From Syngnathus acus (lineage: Eukaryota > Chordata > Actinopteri > Syngnathiformes > Syngnathidae), in assembly GCF_901709675.1 (NCBI RefSeq), contig NC_051095.1:803001-867000 (forward strand): 64,000 nucleotides of DNA. Reading direction: 5' to 3'. Numbering within the stretch: the first letter of the stretch is position 1; the number at the start of each line of letters is the position of its first letter. This document shows positions 32,357 to 43,390 of this stretch, piece by piece. A program made the position numbers and the translations under genes. The notes under the pieces were generated by a model. That model had not been told where the DNA came from, did not search any database, and was given only the letters and a program-made list of their open reading frames with translations.

Positions 32357-35300
32357 ATGCAGGAGGCGGGCGCCTCTCAGCCGGCTCCCCAGCGGGCCTT
32401 GAGCGTCCTGGATCGTCTGCTGCTGACACACCCGGTTTGGCTTCAGCTGTCACTCAAGCAAGACTCCGCCCTCTACATTCTGCTGAGAGAGCCTGTCGGG
32501 GTGAGCTGAGCGCAAGGACCCATTTCAGCTCAATTCAAAGTCACCGTCAAGTGAAAATAGATGTTTTCTAACCCTGTTCACAAACCTGACAAATTGGACT
32601 GAAAAGAAAAATCAAGCTGTACATTATCAATGAGGTTTTAAAATGATCAGGTCATTGCTAGCTAGCTAGCGAGTGAGCTAAAAGCTAGCTCGCTAGCAAG
32701 TGAGCTCAAAGGCTTCTGAAGGTTCCTCGGCGGCTCTTCTGGAGCGTCACTTCTTGCGACGTCTGGTCTTCCTGCTACCTAGCAAGTGAGCTAAAAGCTA
32801 GCTAGCTAGCTAACAAGCGAGCTGTAAGGCCTCTGAAGGTTCCTCGGCGGCTCTTCTGCAGCGTCACTTCTTGTGATGTCTGGTCTTCTTGCAGACATTC
32901 TTGGTGCGCAAGTGCAGCTTGAGTCAGAGGAAGGTTCTCTGTGTGAGGGTCACGGCAGACAGGAGTTGGTCCTCCGTGAAGGAGTGCTTCATCTGTGAGG
33001 AAGACTACAGTGAGTCCAGCGACAGCGGCGCCGCGACTGACGCCGGGGGATGGCGGGCCGTCACTCAAACTCTGCTTCTTCTTCTGCCAGCGTTCGCCTT
33101 GGAGAGCTCGGCGCTCAGCTTCCCGGACTTGTGTCGCCTGGTGGCCTTCTACTGCGTCAGCAGGTCCCCTTAGCCACATGTGCTTCTACTGAACACCAAT
33201 TGTTAAGCAATAACAATATTTAGATCAGATTGTTTTGTCCGCAGGGACGTCTTGCCTTTCCCTCTTCAGTTGCCGGACGCCATCGCCAAGGCCACGACGC
33301 ACCGGCAACTGGAGTCCATCTCGCACATGGGCCAAGGTGCGCTCCGCCGCATCATCACCACTTTTGGTGAAAGGCTAACTTGTCCCCGTCCGCCGTCTCA
33401 TCCGGTCTCTACGCAGACTTCTGGAACTCGCCGAGCGCGTCGGAACTTCAAAATGGACCTCTGGCGGCGGCGGGCAGCGGCCTGATCCAGGCGGCGGCGG
33501 CGGCCTCGGAGCGATGGCGGGTTCAGGGCCGCAGCGGTCAAAGCAAACTATGCTTCATAAATCCTCTCTTCCTGCAGCTGGAAGTCTTGAAGGTGGGTTG
33601 TGGCAGCCTGAGGGAGGGGCAGAACCGCTGAGCTTTTTTCCATTCCCCCAGCATTCAGAACTCCAGAACCACAGTGCCTCGAACAAGCGACACCGTTTCA
33701 AGCGCAGCGTGCGACTGCGCCTCTCCGAGTCCTCCATGAATCTGTCCCTGGAGGGGGTGGGCTCCTACTCCCCGCCTCCGTCCATGGAGATGCCCGCTGG
33801 GTCAGAGAGGTTGCGCAACTCTCATCCCCAGAGGAGAGTTCACTCCGGAGCAGGGGTCCTGAGGAGGACGCCTGCCGTGTCACCGGGGTCCGCGGGGTCC
33901 GAGGAAGAGGACGCAATGGCTGTGCGAGCGCCTCAAGTAAGAGTCTAAAATAAACACACAAATGCAAAAGTGTACGTTTATTCAAATAGGCTCGGATTAA
34001 AATGAAGAAATAAATATGATCGTTAATGACTAAATGAATAAATAAAAAAAATAGGATTGTTATTAATTATGATTGCCAAGACCAGTCTCGAGAGAAAAAA
34101 CAATCTTGCTCTTGTCTTGGTCTCTGTGACTTTTGGTGCTTTGGGGAGTTCTCAGGAAGCAAGGTCCTTAGCGCAACACCAATCTGTGGTAGCTCCGAGA
34201 TGGACCTGTGGCCAGCGCCAGAGGGTAAGCGCAGTCATGGAAGAAGAAACAAATTCATCTCTCTTCCTGGTTCCGTTTCACTTTGAATGGACCAAACTCA
34301 AGGATGAAAAGGGGTTCGGACCATTTTTGGAGCAAATGGAAGAGGGAACCCCGGATTATCCTGTCTTTCAAAGACATCCGATAATCGGGCCTTTTCTCAA
34401 TTCAGTCCAAAGATCAACATCTATATGTGTGGTTCAGGTGGACCAGCCTCCCGATGTCCAGCAGTCGCCGGCGGCGGCGGCGGCGGCGGAGGGGCCCGCC
34501 ATCGAAGTGGCTCTGCTGGCCCCGGAGCGCCGGGCGGCGCCGTCTCTGGCCGAGCTGGACAGCAACAGCTCCCTCAGCAGTCTGGACGAGGAAGACGATT
34601 GGGATTCCGATTCCGAGAGCGGGTTCCAGAGCCAGGGCCCCCGGCGGCCGCCGCTGGTGCGCTCGCGAGGCCGCGGCGGACTGCACCGCATGAGCGAGGC
34701 CTTTGTGTGTTTCTTCGCTCCGGACAAGCGTCTGACGCGACTGGTGCGGGAGCTGTCCCGGGACAGGCGCTCGATTTTCGGCGGGATGGTGCAGGACTTC
34801 CTCCTGGCTCACACGGGCTTGCTGAAATCGCTATCGGCCGCCTCGCTATCCTCGTCGCCGCGTGTGACGTCCGTGCAGCTGCTGCAGGGTGTGCGCCTGT
34901 TTCTATCGCAGGCCAAGTGTTGCTTACTGGAAAGCGGCGAGCTGGAACCTCCCATCGAAACTTTGGTGCCAGAAAACGAGAAAGGTAGACACATCCGAGC
35001 GGAGTCCGCATTGTTTTGTTGTAAACAATGTAAAAGTCACCCGGACCCGTGCGTAGGCTTGCGTGTGTGCGTGTTGCCCGGCCGGCCTTGCACGACTTCT
35101 GGGGGGGGGGGGGGGGGGGGGGATGCTGGGCCGCTCGCCTTCCTTCCTTCCTGCACTCTGATTTATCTGCCTTTGCGTTGGTGGGAGCCATTCGAATTTT
35201 TTTCCCCTCACTCTCGTTTATCATAAAAAGATCTCACAGGCCCACGCACGCTTGGAGAGCGCACGATTCAAAGGGAGGGGGGGGGGAGTGTTACAGTAAA

Positions 35301-38210
35301 AACACAGAGTCACTTAACATATTTGTAAGCGAGCAAGATGGACGCATGAAATCGACTTGAACGCAAGTGAGAGAGAAGCAAGCTGGCAATGGCGCCGCTC
35401 GCTCGCTCGCTCGCTAGCAACAAAATGCAAATACACGGTCAGCGCTACGTCGAAGAATTTCCAGACTCCACAGGAGTTTTTAATTTCAATTCTTGTTTTC
35501 AAAATTTGGCACAACTGAATTGGTCATTGAATAGCCCAGCATTAGACAATGATAGCAAAGTTAGCGGAGCGCATTGTTGTGCTAGCATAAAACCAAATCA
35601 AACGTTTTCTTTTTAAGCTAGGTTATCTAAACAGGTATTGTAAATAGAAAATGTTGTTTTGTACTTCTATTTTATTCGGAAGTATTTTGAGACACGACAC
35701 GAGTATTTAATTTCAAATTTTGATTAAAACATTTGGCACAACAAAATTGGTCATTGAATAGCCCCGCATTAGAAAATGTTAGCAAAGTTAGCGGCGCACA
35801 TTGTTTGCTAGCATAAAAACAAATCAACATTTTGGTTTTTTTTAACAGATATTGTGTATAATGTATAATATGTTGTTCCGTACTTGCATACATTTCTTTA
35901 CTTTATTCTTAAGTACTTCTACATAAGTACAGATAATTGCCACCTGTGACAAAACGATCTCGCTCTTGTTTGTGTCCCGGTCTTTCCAGATCTTGCCCTG
36001 GAGCGTGCCATGTTCTCCTGCGTGCTGCGCCCCCTCAAGTCTCACCTGGATGCCGCCCTGGCGGCGCTACACCGGCAGGACGCGTCCAGCCAGCGCTTCA
36101 GCCGCAACCTGGCGCGTCTAAAAGACGAGGACAGCGCCGCCCAACGCTTGGGCGTGCGCACGGGCCTGCCCGACGGGCGGCTGGTGGACAAAGTGAAGCA
36201 GAAGTTGGCGCTGATGCGGCGCACGCATTCGCCCGTCGACAAAGTTCTGCTGCTGTTGCAGGTCTGCAAGTGCGTGCAGAAGGGCCTGGGCGCCCCGCAC
36301 GGTGAGACAAAAACTTCTGGCGAACCTCTCGGGTCAGAACCCTTCAAATGTCGAGTGTTTGGTTCTCAGCAGGACAGGAAGTGAGCTGGGAGGATTTCCT
36401 GCCGTCGTTGTCCTACGCCATCGTGGAGTCCAACAAGCCTCACATCTTGATGGAGGTGGAGTACATGATGGAGCTCCTGGAGCCATCTTGGCTCGGCGGT
36501 GAAGGTCGGTGCTCCTCAGCGGAACCTCGGTGTGCAGGACTTGTCTGGAGTCCATTTTGCACTTTCCAGGCGGCTCCTACTTGACCAGCGTCTTCGCCAG
36601 CCTTCATCTGATCCAGAGCCTGGACCCGGAGCGGACCATCACAGGCTGCCTTACGTCCGAGGCCCGGGAGGCGCTGAAGCAGTGGCGCTGTCGGCGAAGC
36701 CTCGAGGCTCAGAAGCAGAAGGAGAACCTGCAGCGTCAGGTAGCGGCGGCCGCTGAATTCCACCACCTCGGTTGTCGAGTCACAAACGGAACTCCGACCC
36801 GGGTTAGCGAGTTATCCCATTTTGGATTACCCTTAACCCCGGAGTCTTGGGTCCATTGTGAGACAGTGTAGAACTCAAGAATTGGAAGTCCAAAATTGGA
36901 GTCCTCCATCCGTTCTTCTTTTTTTTTGGGGGGGGCAAAATTATTTGCATTTATTTGCAATTATTTCGCATCCACCAGCTTTCGTAACGTGCTTGGAATT
37001 CATTTGAAGGGATTAGTTTTGAAAAGTAATCCTCTGATGTGGGCCATGCATGAACACGCACACACACAGGCACGCACGCACGCACACACACACACTTTCA
37101 CCTGTTATCACATTGTTGGGTACAGACTGGGAAAAAAAAGCAAAAAAAAAAGCAAAGCGGCGACACTGTTAAGCACTACGTTTGCGTGCGGTCACGTGGT
37201 GCCTCTCCGGGCTTCAAATAGCCCGTCCAAGTGAGCCAGCAGCCAGATTCTGCTCCGACACTGGCGGGCGATTGGTGAGGCGAGTGCGATGAGGAAGTGG
37301 GCGGTCAGATAACATGAAATTTATTGAGCTGCATCTACGCACGCACCCGAGCAGGCAAACACAATATGCAAACGGACAGCGAGGAGCTTGCTGACTCTGT
37401 AAGTTGGACCTGTTGACGTTTCTCTCTTATCGCTGCATGTGTGTGTGTGTGTGGAGGGGGTGACCCCCACCCCCCGTTATATTGTCTTTGCGCTTCTGAA
37501 CTATTTTGAAGCCGTTTGAAGTATTATTCAGCCAAGTCCGACTTGTGCGCCGATTTTGTAGTACCTCGTTATGCCGCAAGATGCAGGGCAGGACCCGGGT
37601 CCATTGGATGTGGCATCATGAATTCAGAACTAGAAGAGGCAGAGTTTTTTTGACAGGGACAACTAAGGAGCTTTGGGTGAGGGAACTTCAAAATGTGCTA
37701 AGAATTTTTATCTCACGCTTGCACGACGGGTAAAAAACATTTAAAAAAATAAATAAAAATCATCTAGTGGAATTTGCTGTCCATGATGTGCATAATTTTG
37801 GAGACCGTAAGCCAATCCCTTCTCTTCCTGGATCTCTGAGTGTTGTTTGTGCCCCCCTTCTTCCCCCCTTCCATTCGCCCCTCCAGAGGTGCGTTCGGAT
37901 ACTGTTCCAGGACGGGGAGCGGAGCGCCGTGCGGACCTTGCAGTGGCGAGTGGGCGAGAGTAGCCAGGCGCTGGCGCAGCTGTGCGCCGCCACCTTCGGC
38001 GTGACTGACCCGCAGCAGTACGCGCTGTACTGGCGCAGCGGCGGCGAGATGCGACCCTTGCCCCCCCAGGCGCAGCCTCAGGACCTGGCGGGCCACAGCG
38101 AGGGAGGCCCCTCCCTCTCCTACCTGAGGACCGACCACGACTTCAGCAAGATGCGGCGACTCACCAGAGGTGGCGCCGTGGACTTGAGTGAGTCGGTGTG
38201 CGAGGAGTGA
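32357..38210 (+). CDS. rin1: Ras and Rab interactor 1
   Basis: Ras effector and guanine-nucleotide exchange factor for Rab5 on endosomes. Exons: 32357-32500, 32895-33009, 33091-33163, 33245-33336, 33417-33592, 33652-33936, 34438-34984, 35990-36301, 36373-36504, 36570-36739, 37887-38210, giving 789 aa in frame (human RIN1 783). An N-terminal SH2 domain starts PVWLQLSLKQDSALYILL and has the phosphotyrosine pocket FLVR. A short proline-rich linker (SYSPPPSMEMP) and an acidic stretch (LDEEDDWDSDSE) follow. The RIN-homology region has FFAPDKRLTRLVRELSRDR. The VPS9 domain keeps the catalytic Asp (WEDFLP) and Tyr (GGSYLTS). A Ras-association domain starts CVRILFQDGE. The ATG follows the acceptor directly, so an upstream in-frame coding exon cannot be excluded. 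A consensus GTGAGT near the stop could allow an alternative tail. Confidence 0.92.
32645..32894. repeat. 118-bp duplication covering the rin1 exon 2 acceptor region
   Basis: Two copies of GGTTCCTCGGCGGCTCTTCT lie at 32721 and 32839. Both continue through a GTCTGGTCTTC pyrimidine tract. The second ends in the used acceptor (gcag, 32894). The first ends CTACCTAG at about 32782, a potential decoy. GCTAGC-rich sequence lies between them. Confidence 0.8.
35101..35122. repeat. 22-base G homopolymer
   Basis: An uninterrupted G run in the rin1 intron between the exons ending at 34984 and starting at 35990. Confidence 0.85.
35500..35940. repeat. 228-bp tandem duplication in rin1 intron
   Basis: TTGGCACAAC starts copies at about 35505 and 35733. 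Both continue GAATAGCCC and later AGCAAAGTTAGCG and GCTAGCATAAAA. The copies are clearly related but carry indels. Confidence 0.8.
36740..37886. other. rin1: rin1 last intron
   Basis: A 1.15-kb intron before the Ras-association exon. It holds a CA/GCAC repeat (about 37054-37095), A runs near 37130-37152 and a GT run (37437-37453). No exon is recognisable. Confidence 0.5.
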
Positions 38211-39830
38211 GCGAGTGCATGCGAGCGAGCGGAGGAGGAGGGCGGGAGGAAGGAAGGAAGGAAGGAAGGAAGGAAGGAAGACACGCTGACGCCCGCCGTG
38301 GGGGCGTTGGGTCGCGCGTGGAACAGAGCGGGAGCGCCTCTGGCTGCGCCTGCTGTGGAGGAGGCTTCCGTTTGCATGATGGAGGGGATGATGACGTCAC
38401 AGACGCGCTCAAAGACCTCGATGCCAAAGTTTCCTGCTGTTGACTTTTAAGAAGGAGACTTTCAAAGTACGAAAAGCTGTTGGTGCATTTCTGCCATATC
38501 CTTGAAAGCCGGGTTACGAGGACGCGGGTCCACAGCGCCCCCTCTGGTGTCTGCCGGGACGAGAGGCCAAATAGGTTCTCTTCTATCCGTAAATCAATTC
38601 TAAATTCTCCTTGTTGAGCAGCCGATCAGCTCCGGACCTTCTTTATTGCTTTGCTTTCTCCAACGTCAATTGTGGCTCACACGTGCTGGCCACCAACCAG
38701 CATGACGTCAGCAGGCCGGCCGAACTCTTATTGGAAGCTGTTGGCGGCCATTGGGTCAATGTGAGCGGAGCAAACTGCCACTGACTGTTGTATTTCAAAC
38801 TAGCTTTGAATGTTCAGCTTGCAACACTATTCAGGCGTTAACCGGCAAGTGATGACCATGATGTGCTTTCGGCATAACTGCATGCGTTCTGAAAACATCC
38901 AGATTTGATTTGTAGGCTCTGCAAAAGTGGCGTGTGCATGTGTTTGCTGTGTGCGCTCACTATTCCTTTTCCTTGTAAATGTGCCAGGTCATTTGCAATC
39001 ATTAAAAGAATACAAAAAAATCAAAAAAAGGTGTGCAGCTGTGGGTACTCGTGTTTTTCTTTTTATCCATCAATGCCTATTATTTATGCAAGATCAAAAT
39101 ATATCAAAAAGCTGGATTTAAGGTCAGGGTCCTGAGGAGGTCAGAAGATTCCCCTGAGACCTCACCCAAATTGTTATGGAACAGGTTACCAGTATACTGT
39201 TCATTTCACCAAACCACTTATTATTAGGATTTAATATATATTTTCTTATTATTATGACTGATTATGACTATTATGATGATGATGATTATTATTATAAAAA
39301 AAAAAAAGTGGAGGCGGAATTTTAGTGAACCAGGCGTCTTACTTCCGGGTTAGGAAAATAGCAACCAAAATAACTCTTATTTATTAAGAAATTAGATCAC
39401 CGCCGTGCCAAATGTATATTAATATATTAGATTAATATGTAATCTATTTTTGTATTGTTTACTTGAATGTTTTGTTGTCCGTGGACCTATATAATATATA
39501 TATATATATATGTAATATGTCTTGTCACCGTGGGATAGTAGGAAATGCAATTTCGATCTCTTTGTGTGTCTTGACGTGAAGAAATTGACAATAAAGCAGA
39601 CTTTGACTTTGATATGGTTATGAATAACCGTGAAAAGTTTAAAATAGCATGATGCAGCTTCTTTTATTTTAGCAGTAGCCATGGCTAACATTGATTAGCT
39701 GTGACCATTCGTAAAAACTGCTTGACATAATGTCTATTGTGTTTTTGGTCAAAAGTATTTTAAACCTCTTGAACCTGAGAATCGTGACGTCAGAAAACAC
39801 CGGTCGAGTCGATGAGGAAAGCCCGCCAGC
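38211..39830 (+). other. rin1 3' UTR and spacer to adissp
   Basis: A GGAA array (38249-38280) follows the stop. An ATTAAA signal near 39001 is the best polyadenylation signal, giving a 3' UTR of about 0.8 kb. A LINE-like 3' tail occupies about 39510-39620 (phrase GAAATTGACAATAAAGC, then ACTTTGACTTTGA). No other gene is seen. Confidence 0.5.
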
Positions 39831-39859
39831 AGGTGGCGCCACATATCCATTTTTCAAAT

Positions 39860-40002
39860 AGGGAAGCCAAGCCACGTGACCGAAGGCGGAAGTGGAGCGG
39901 CGAAGGGCTTGAGGACGGAGACGAGTTGAACGGGAGCTGCCCGAAGAAAGAACACACGAAAATCACTCAACAACACGCGCAACGTGCGTCCGTGCAACTT
40001 AC
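39860..40002 (+). promoter_or_regulatory. adissp: adissp promoter and probable first exon
   Basis: A CACGTGAC E-box (39873-39880) and an ETS-type GCGGAAGTGG (about 39887-39896) precede a segment ending at a consensus donor (CTTAC|GTGAGT, about 40002/40003). I infer a short 5' UTR exon spliced toward the ATG exon at 40841. An alternative start closer to the ATG is possible. Confidence 0.45.
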
Positions 40003-40840
40003 GTGAGTCGGGTGTTTTTCGACGTGAAACTTGTGGAGCCCCATTTTGGCTCTCATGCCTCAGCATGTTTTATTTGGCGATCTTTGCCTTCATTTTAAGT
40101 GTGAGCTTGGCTTATCGGGAGATTTCTAAATTTGAATGAATTCTCATGACCTTGACGACTTCTTGTGCCTTTTCCCCTCATCTATTATTAAGTAGTTAAA
40201 CATTTGGGGCGGATTTTTTTGTAAGTAGAAAGTGTTTCGTTCTAAAAACAGTAGCACTTTGAGATTTCTTTTTAAAAAATGTAAAGTGCTCTATCAATAT
40301 AATTTATTATTATTACTTGTCCACTTGCTGTAGTGTAGTGGAAATGTAGCAAGTAACCCTTTTCGTAATTAATGCCTTCAAGTTTATTTACAGTATTAAA
40401 CGTGCTCAGTTTAATAACACATGTCTGGCATAAATGTTTATGAGGAAGAGAAGAAACTAATATCAATACTGGTATTGCTATTAACTGGATCGATCCGCCC
40501 ATCTCGACCGCACATGCACTCTGTATTTAAGTAGAACTTTAGATAATTGTGTTTGAAGAAAGACCTTATTTGACTCCTTTTTTATGATTTAAAAAAAAAT
40601 AAAAATCTGTGATGATGCTTATGGCATATGGCCACCATCCAGCTAATCCTCTTAGTAAATTGTTTTGCTCCACCCGGCCGGCCGGCCGGCCGGCAGCACA
40701 TTGATTCGCTCCCACTGGACCAGCGCTCGCTCGCTTCTCGTCCCACGACTTTGTCTTTTTTTGTATTGTCCCCCAAGGCGAGACGCCGACGTAGTGATGG
40801 CCAGATTGTCATAGGGAGTGTTCACCTCACTCCTGGGATC
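40003..40840. other. adissp 5' intron or upstream sequence
   Basis: AT-rich sequence. It includes a LINE-like phrase AAAGTGCTCTATCAATATAA near 40284 and a perfect CCGG array (about 40674-40692) whose end (ggcag, 40694) could serve as an acceptor. No coding exon is seen. Confidence 0.4.
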
Positions 40841-42811
40841 ATGGCTGATGCCGCCGCCGCAACGAAGAAGAGTGAGTGTTGAGAACATCGCCTGCCTCTC
40901 ATCCTCTGGGCCAGTTTTACTTCTTTTTTTTCTTGGTCGCCAGTCGTGACGCCGTGTCTTTCAGCTGAAACTGTTTATTATCAAATAACGTATCTACACT
41001 GACAACCATTTTATCGATTGAAGCTCTTTGCCTTTTTGAACTTTTCACAAATTTACCACATTTAATGTGACCCTATCCTTAGGAAAAATAATCTCTTCAT
41101 TTTTTATTTTATTTTTCCAGGGTCTACCAAGGCGGGAGGCGTTCGCTTCTCGGAGAAAGCCCCGGTGGCCGGTGCCCAGGGGGGCGGTGCCCAGGGGGGC
41201 GGTGCCCAGGGGGGCGGTGCCCAGGGGGGCGGTGCCCAGGGGGGCGGTGCCCAGGGGGCGGCCGCCACCCAGGCGCCCGGCGCCCCGTCTCACGTCCACT
41301 TTGACGACAAGCTGCACGACTCCGTCATCATGGTCACGGCGGAGGATGACGGCAGCTTCTTGGTCAAGGTGACGCCCACCTTGAAAAGTTTGAACGCTCT
41401 TCATCTTCTGTCAGACAGGAAAGCTCAAGACGTGGCAACGCGATCACAACTCTGGGCTTGGAATCGGCCCGCCGAAGCTCCGCTCGCTGACTTGAATTTC
41501 CTTCCGTTCAGTTGGGCTTCCTGAAGGCGCAGCACCGCTACGAAATTGCCTTCACCCTGCCCGAGGTGCCGGCTCTCGGCAAGGAGGTGTGTCTGGCGCC
41601 CAGGCCGAGCCCCCATCTGCGGGTCATCGACGTCTCGCCTGCTCCCGAAGGTGACACGCGGGAAGCACTGGCTTTTTTTTTGGTATCTATGGCGTCCCCC
41701 CTCACCCAGCCCCTCCCTCCCTCCCTCCCTCCCCCTGCAGGTGGTCTGAAAATGATGTGCGAGTACATGGCTCAACAGGAGGGGGTGCTGTGTGAGCAGG
41801 TGCAGCTGCTGAGCGAGGCCAACGACGACGTCTGCATCACGGTCAAAGTTCACGCCAGAGTCATGGGTATGATGTCATCTATGCCTCTTCCCCAATCAAT
41901 AACAATATGAAATGTATTCAATTTATTTCTTAAGTACATATTTCATAGAGACTAAACCGGATGATAAAAACAGATGCTAAAAATAGAACACAGTAAGGCC
42001 CTATGAGTTCTTGATTGTTTTTTTTATTTGTTTTTTTACACCAATCAATAACAATATGAAATTTATTCAGTTTATTTCTAAACCACAACTTTCATATAGA
42101 CTAAACTATGGTCAAAAAGATGCTAAAAATAGAACACAGTCAGGTCCTATTAGGTCTTGATGTTTTGTTTTTTTACACCAATCAATAACAATATGGAATT
42201 TATTCAGTCTATTGAGGACATATTTCATATTAACAAAACAGTATGATGATAAAATAAAAAATGCCAAACAAATACCCTATCCAGTTCACTTTTCAAGGAA
42301 CAAAGAGTTACGAGATGCAATCATCGAGCTCAACTCACCGGCAAATATTCTTTATCTGCGCAAAAAGCGACTAGTCTGTTTTATACTGCCCCAAGGTGGT
42401 CAAGGTGTGCACACCAAAAGGAGCAGCACATTGTGGCTTGATAACGAGCAAAAAAAAAAAATGGATCAAAAGCTTGTTTTCATGTATTTATTTTATATGC
42501 AAAATTGAGAAGCCTTTTAGTCGTTTGGAATTTTTTATCCTATTTTTTTAAGTTCAGTTACTTTTAACTAATTTCCGTTTTTTTTTTCTTTTGTTAATCT
42601 GGCGGTAGAATGACCATTGTACATGAAAAATGAAAGTAGCAAAAACTAACGTGTATTTCACGCTTGCCTTTTTTTTGGGGGGGGGGGGCCCACTTGGCTT
42701 TTCTACCCAGACCGCCATCACGGCACGCCCATGCTGCTGGAGGGCATTCGCTGCATCGGCGTGGAGCTGGAGTACGACTCGGAGCAAAGCGACTGGCAAG
42801 GCTTCGACTGA
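40841..42811 (+). CDS. adissp: adipose-secreted signaling protein (C20orf27 homologue)
   Basis: Homologue of human C20orf27, a small protein lacking a classical signal peptide. A secreted adipose-signalling role has been described for it. Exons 40841-40871, 41121-41368, 41512-41650, 41741-41866 and 42711-42811 are in frame, giving 214 aa (human about 174). Family blocks: GGVRFSEKA; HVHFDDKLHDSVIMVT; SFLVKLGFLKAQHRYEI; VLCEQVQLL; KVHARVMDRHHGTPMLLEGI; and the terminal ELEYDSEQSDWQGFD. The extra length is mostly an in-frame minisatellite in exon 2 (41171-41260) encoding about six GAQGG units between the conserved N-terminal and HVHFDDK blocks. Exon 3 starts with Leu where human has Val. No transmembrane segment or N-terminal signal sequence is visible. 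Confidence 0.9.
41171..41260 (+). repeat. 15-bp coding minisatellite (GAQGG)n in adissp
   Basis: Six near-identical tandem copies of GGTGCCCAGGGGGGC in frame within exon 2. Because the unit is a multiple of 3, copy-number changes preserve the frame. Confidence 0.95.
41880..42260. repeat. Three tandem ~140-bp repeats in adissp intron 4
   Basis: CAATCAATAACAATATG starts units at about 41893, 42042 and 42179 (spacings 149 and 137). Units share TGCTAAAAATAGAACACAGT. The third is truncated. Confidence 0.85.
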
Positions 42812-43390
42812 CTCTCCTTATTGCGCGCATGTGACCCAAACTTGTGAGCATCACTTCATCAGCAAAAAAAAAAAAGACACTTATCAGGCGGCTTTGCTAA
42901 TGCTAACGCTACCACTCCTTGCTATTTGGTTTTGACAGGCTAGTGCTTTGGCCGCCACTTGAAAGTGTCTCTTTTGCTCCGGATCTTCCTCCAGTTTCGC
43001 TGCGTTTTGTAAATTGATCCAAACATGATAAAAACTAGGCTTGTTGCGAAATAAGACATGGCAAGATGTGCGGGACTCAAATGTTTGTTTACAAGCCATA
43101 AGTTCCCTTTAAAGGCTGAAAAGCTCACATTATTCTAGGAGGCCTACTTGTGTCTGCTTCTGTGTTGGTATTCAACAAGTGCCTTCCTCCTCCTCCTCCT
43201 TCCTGTCGTCACACTTCCTGCCACGTCCTGGACGAGGATGAGGAGAACCAATCCTCGTGGACATCAATCGTCATATTTCTAGTTATCTTACTGTCTTCAG
43301 CATTAAGTGAAGAGTTCTTGTTTCGTGAATGTCAAACTTGTCATTTTTGTATTTGCCTCGAATAAATTGAAGCGTTTCTATGTGACTTGC
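42812..43390 (+). other. adissp: adissp 3' UTR
   Basis: Non-coding sequence ending at an AATAAA (43361-43366), with a CCTCCT run at 43184-43200. Confidence 0.65.
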
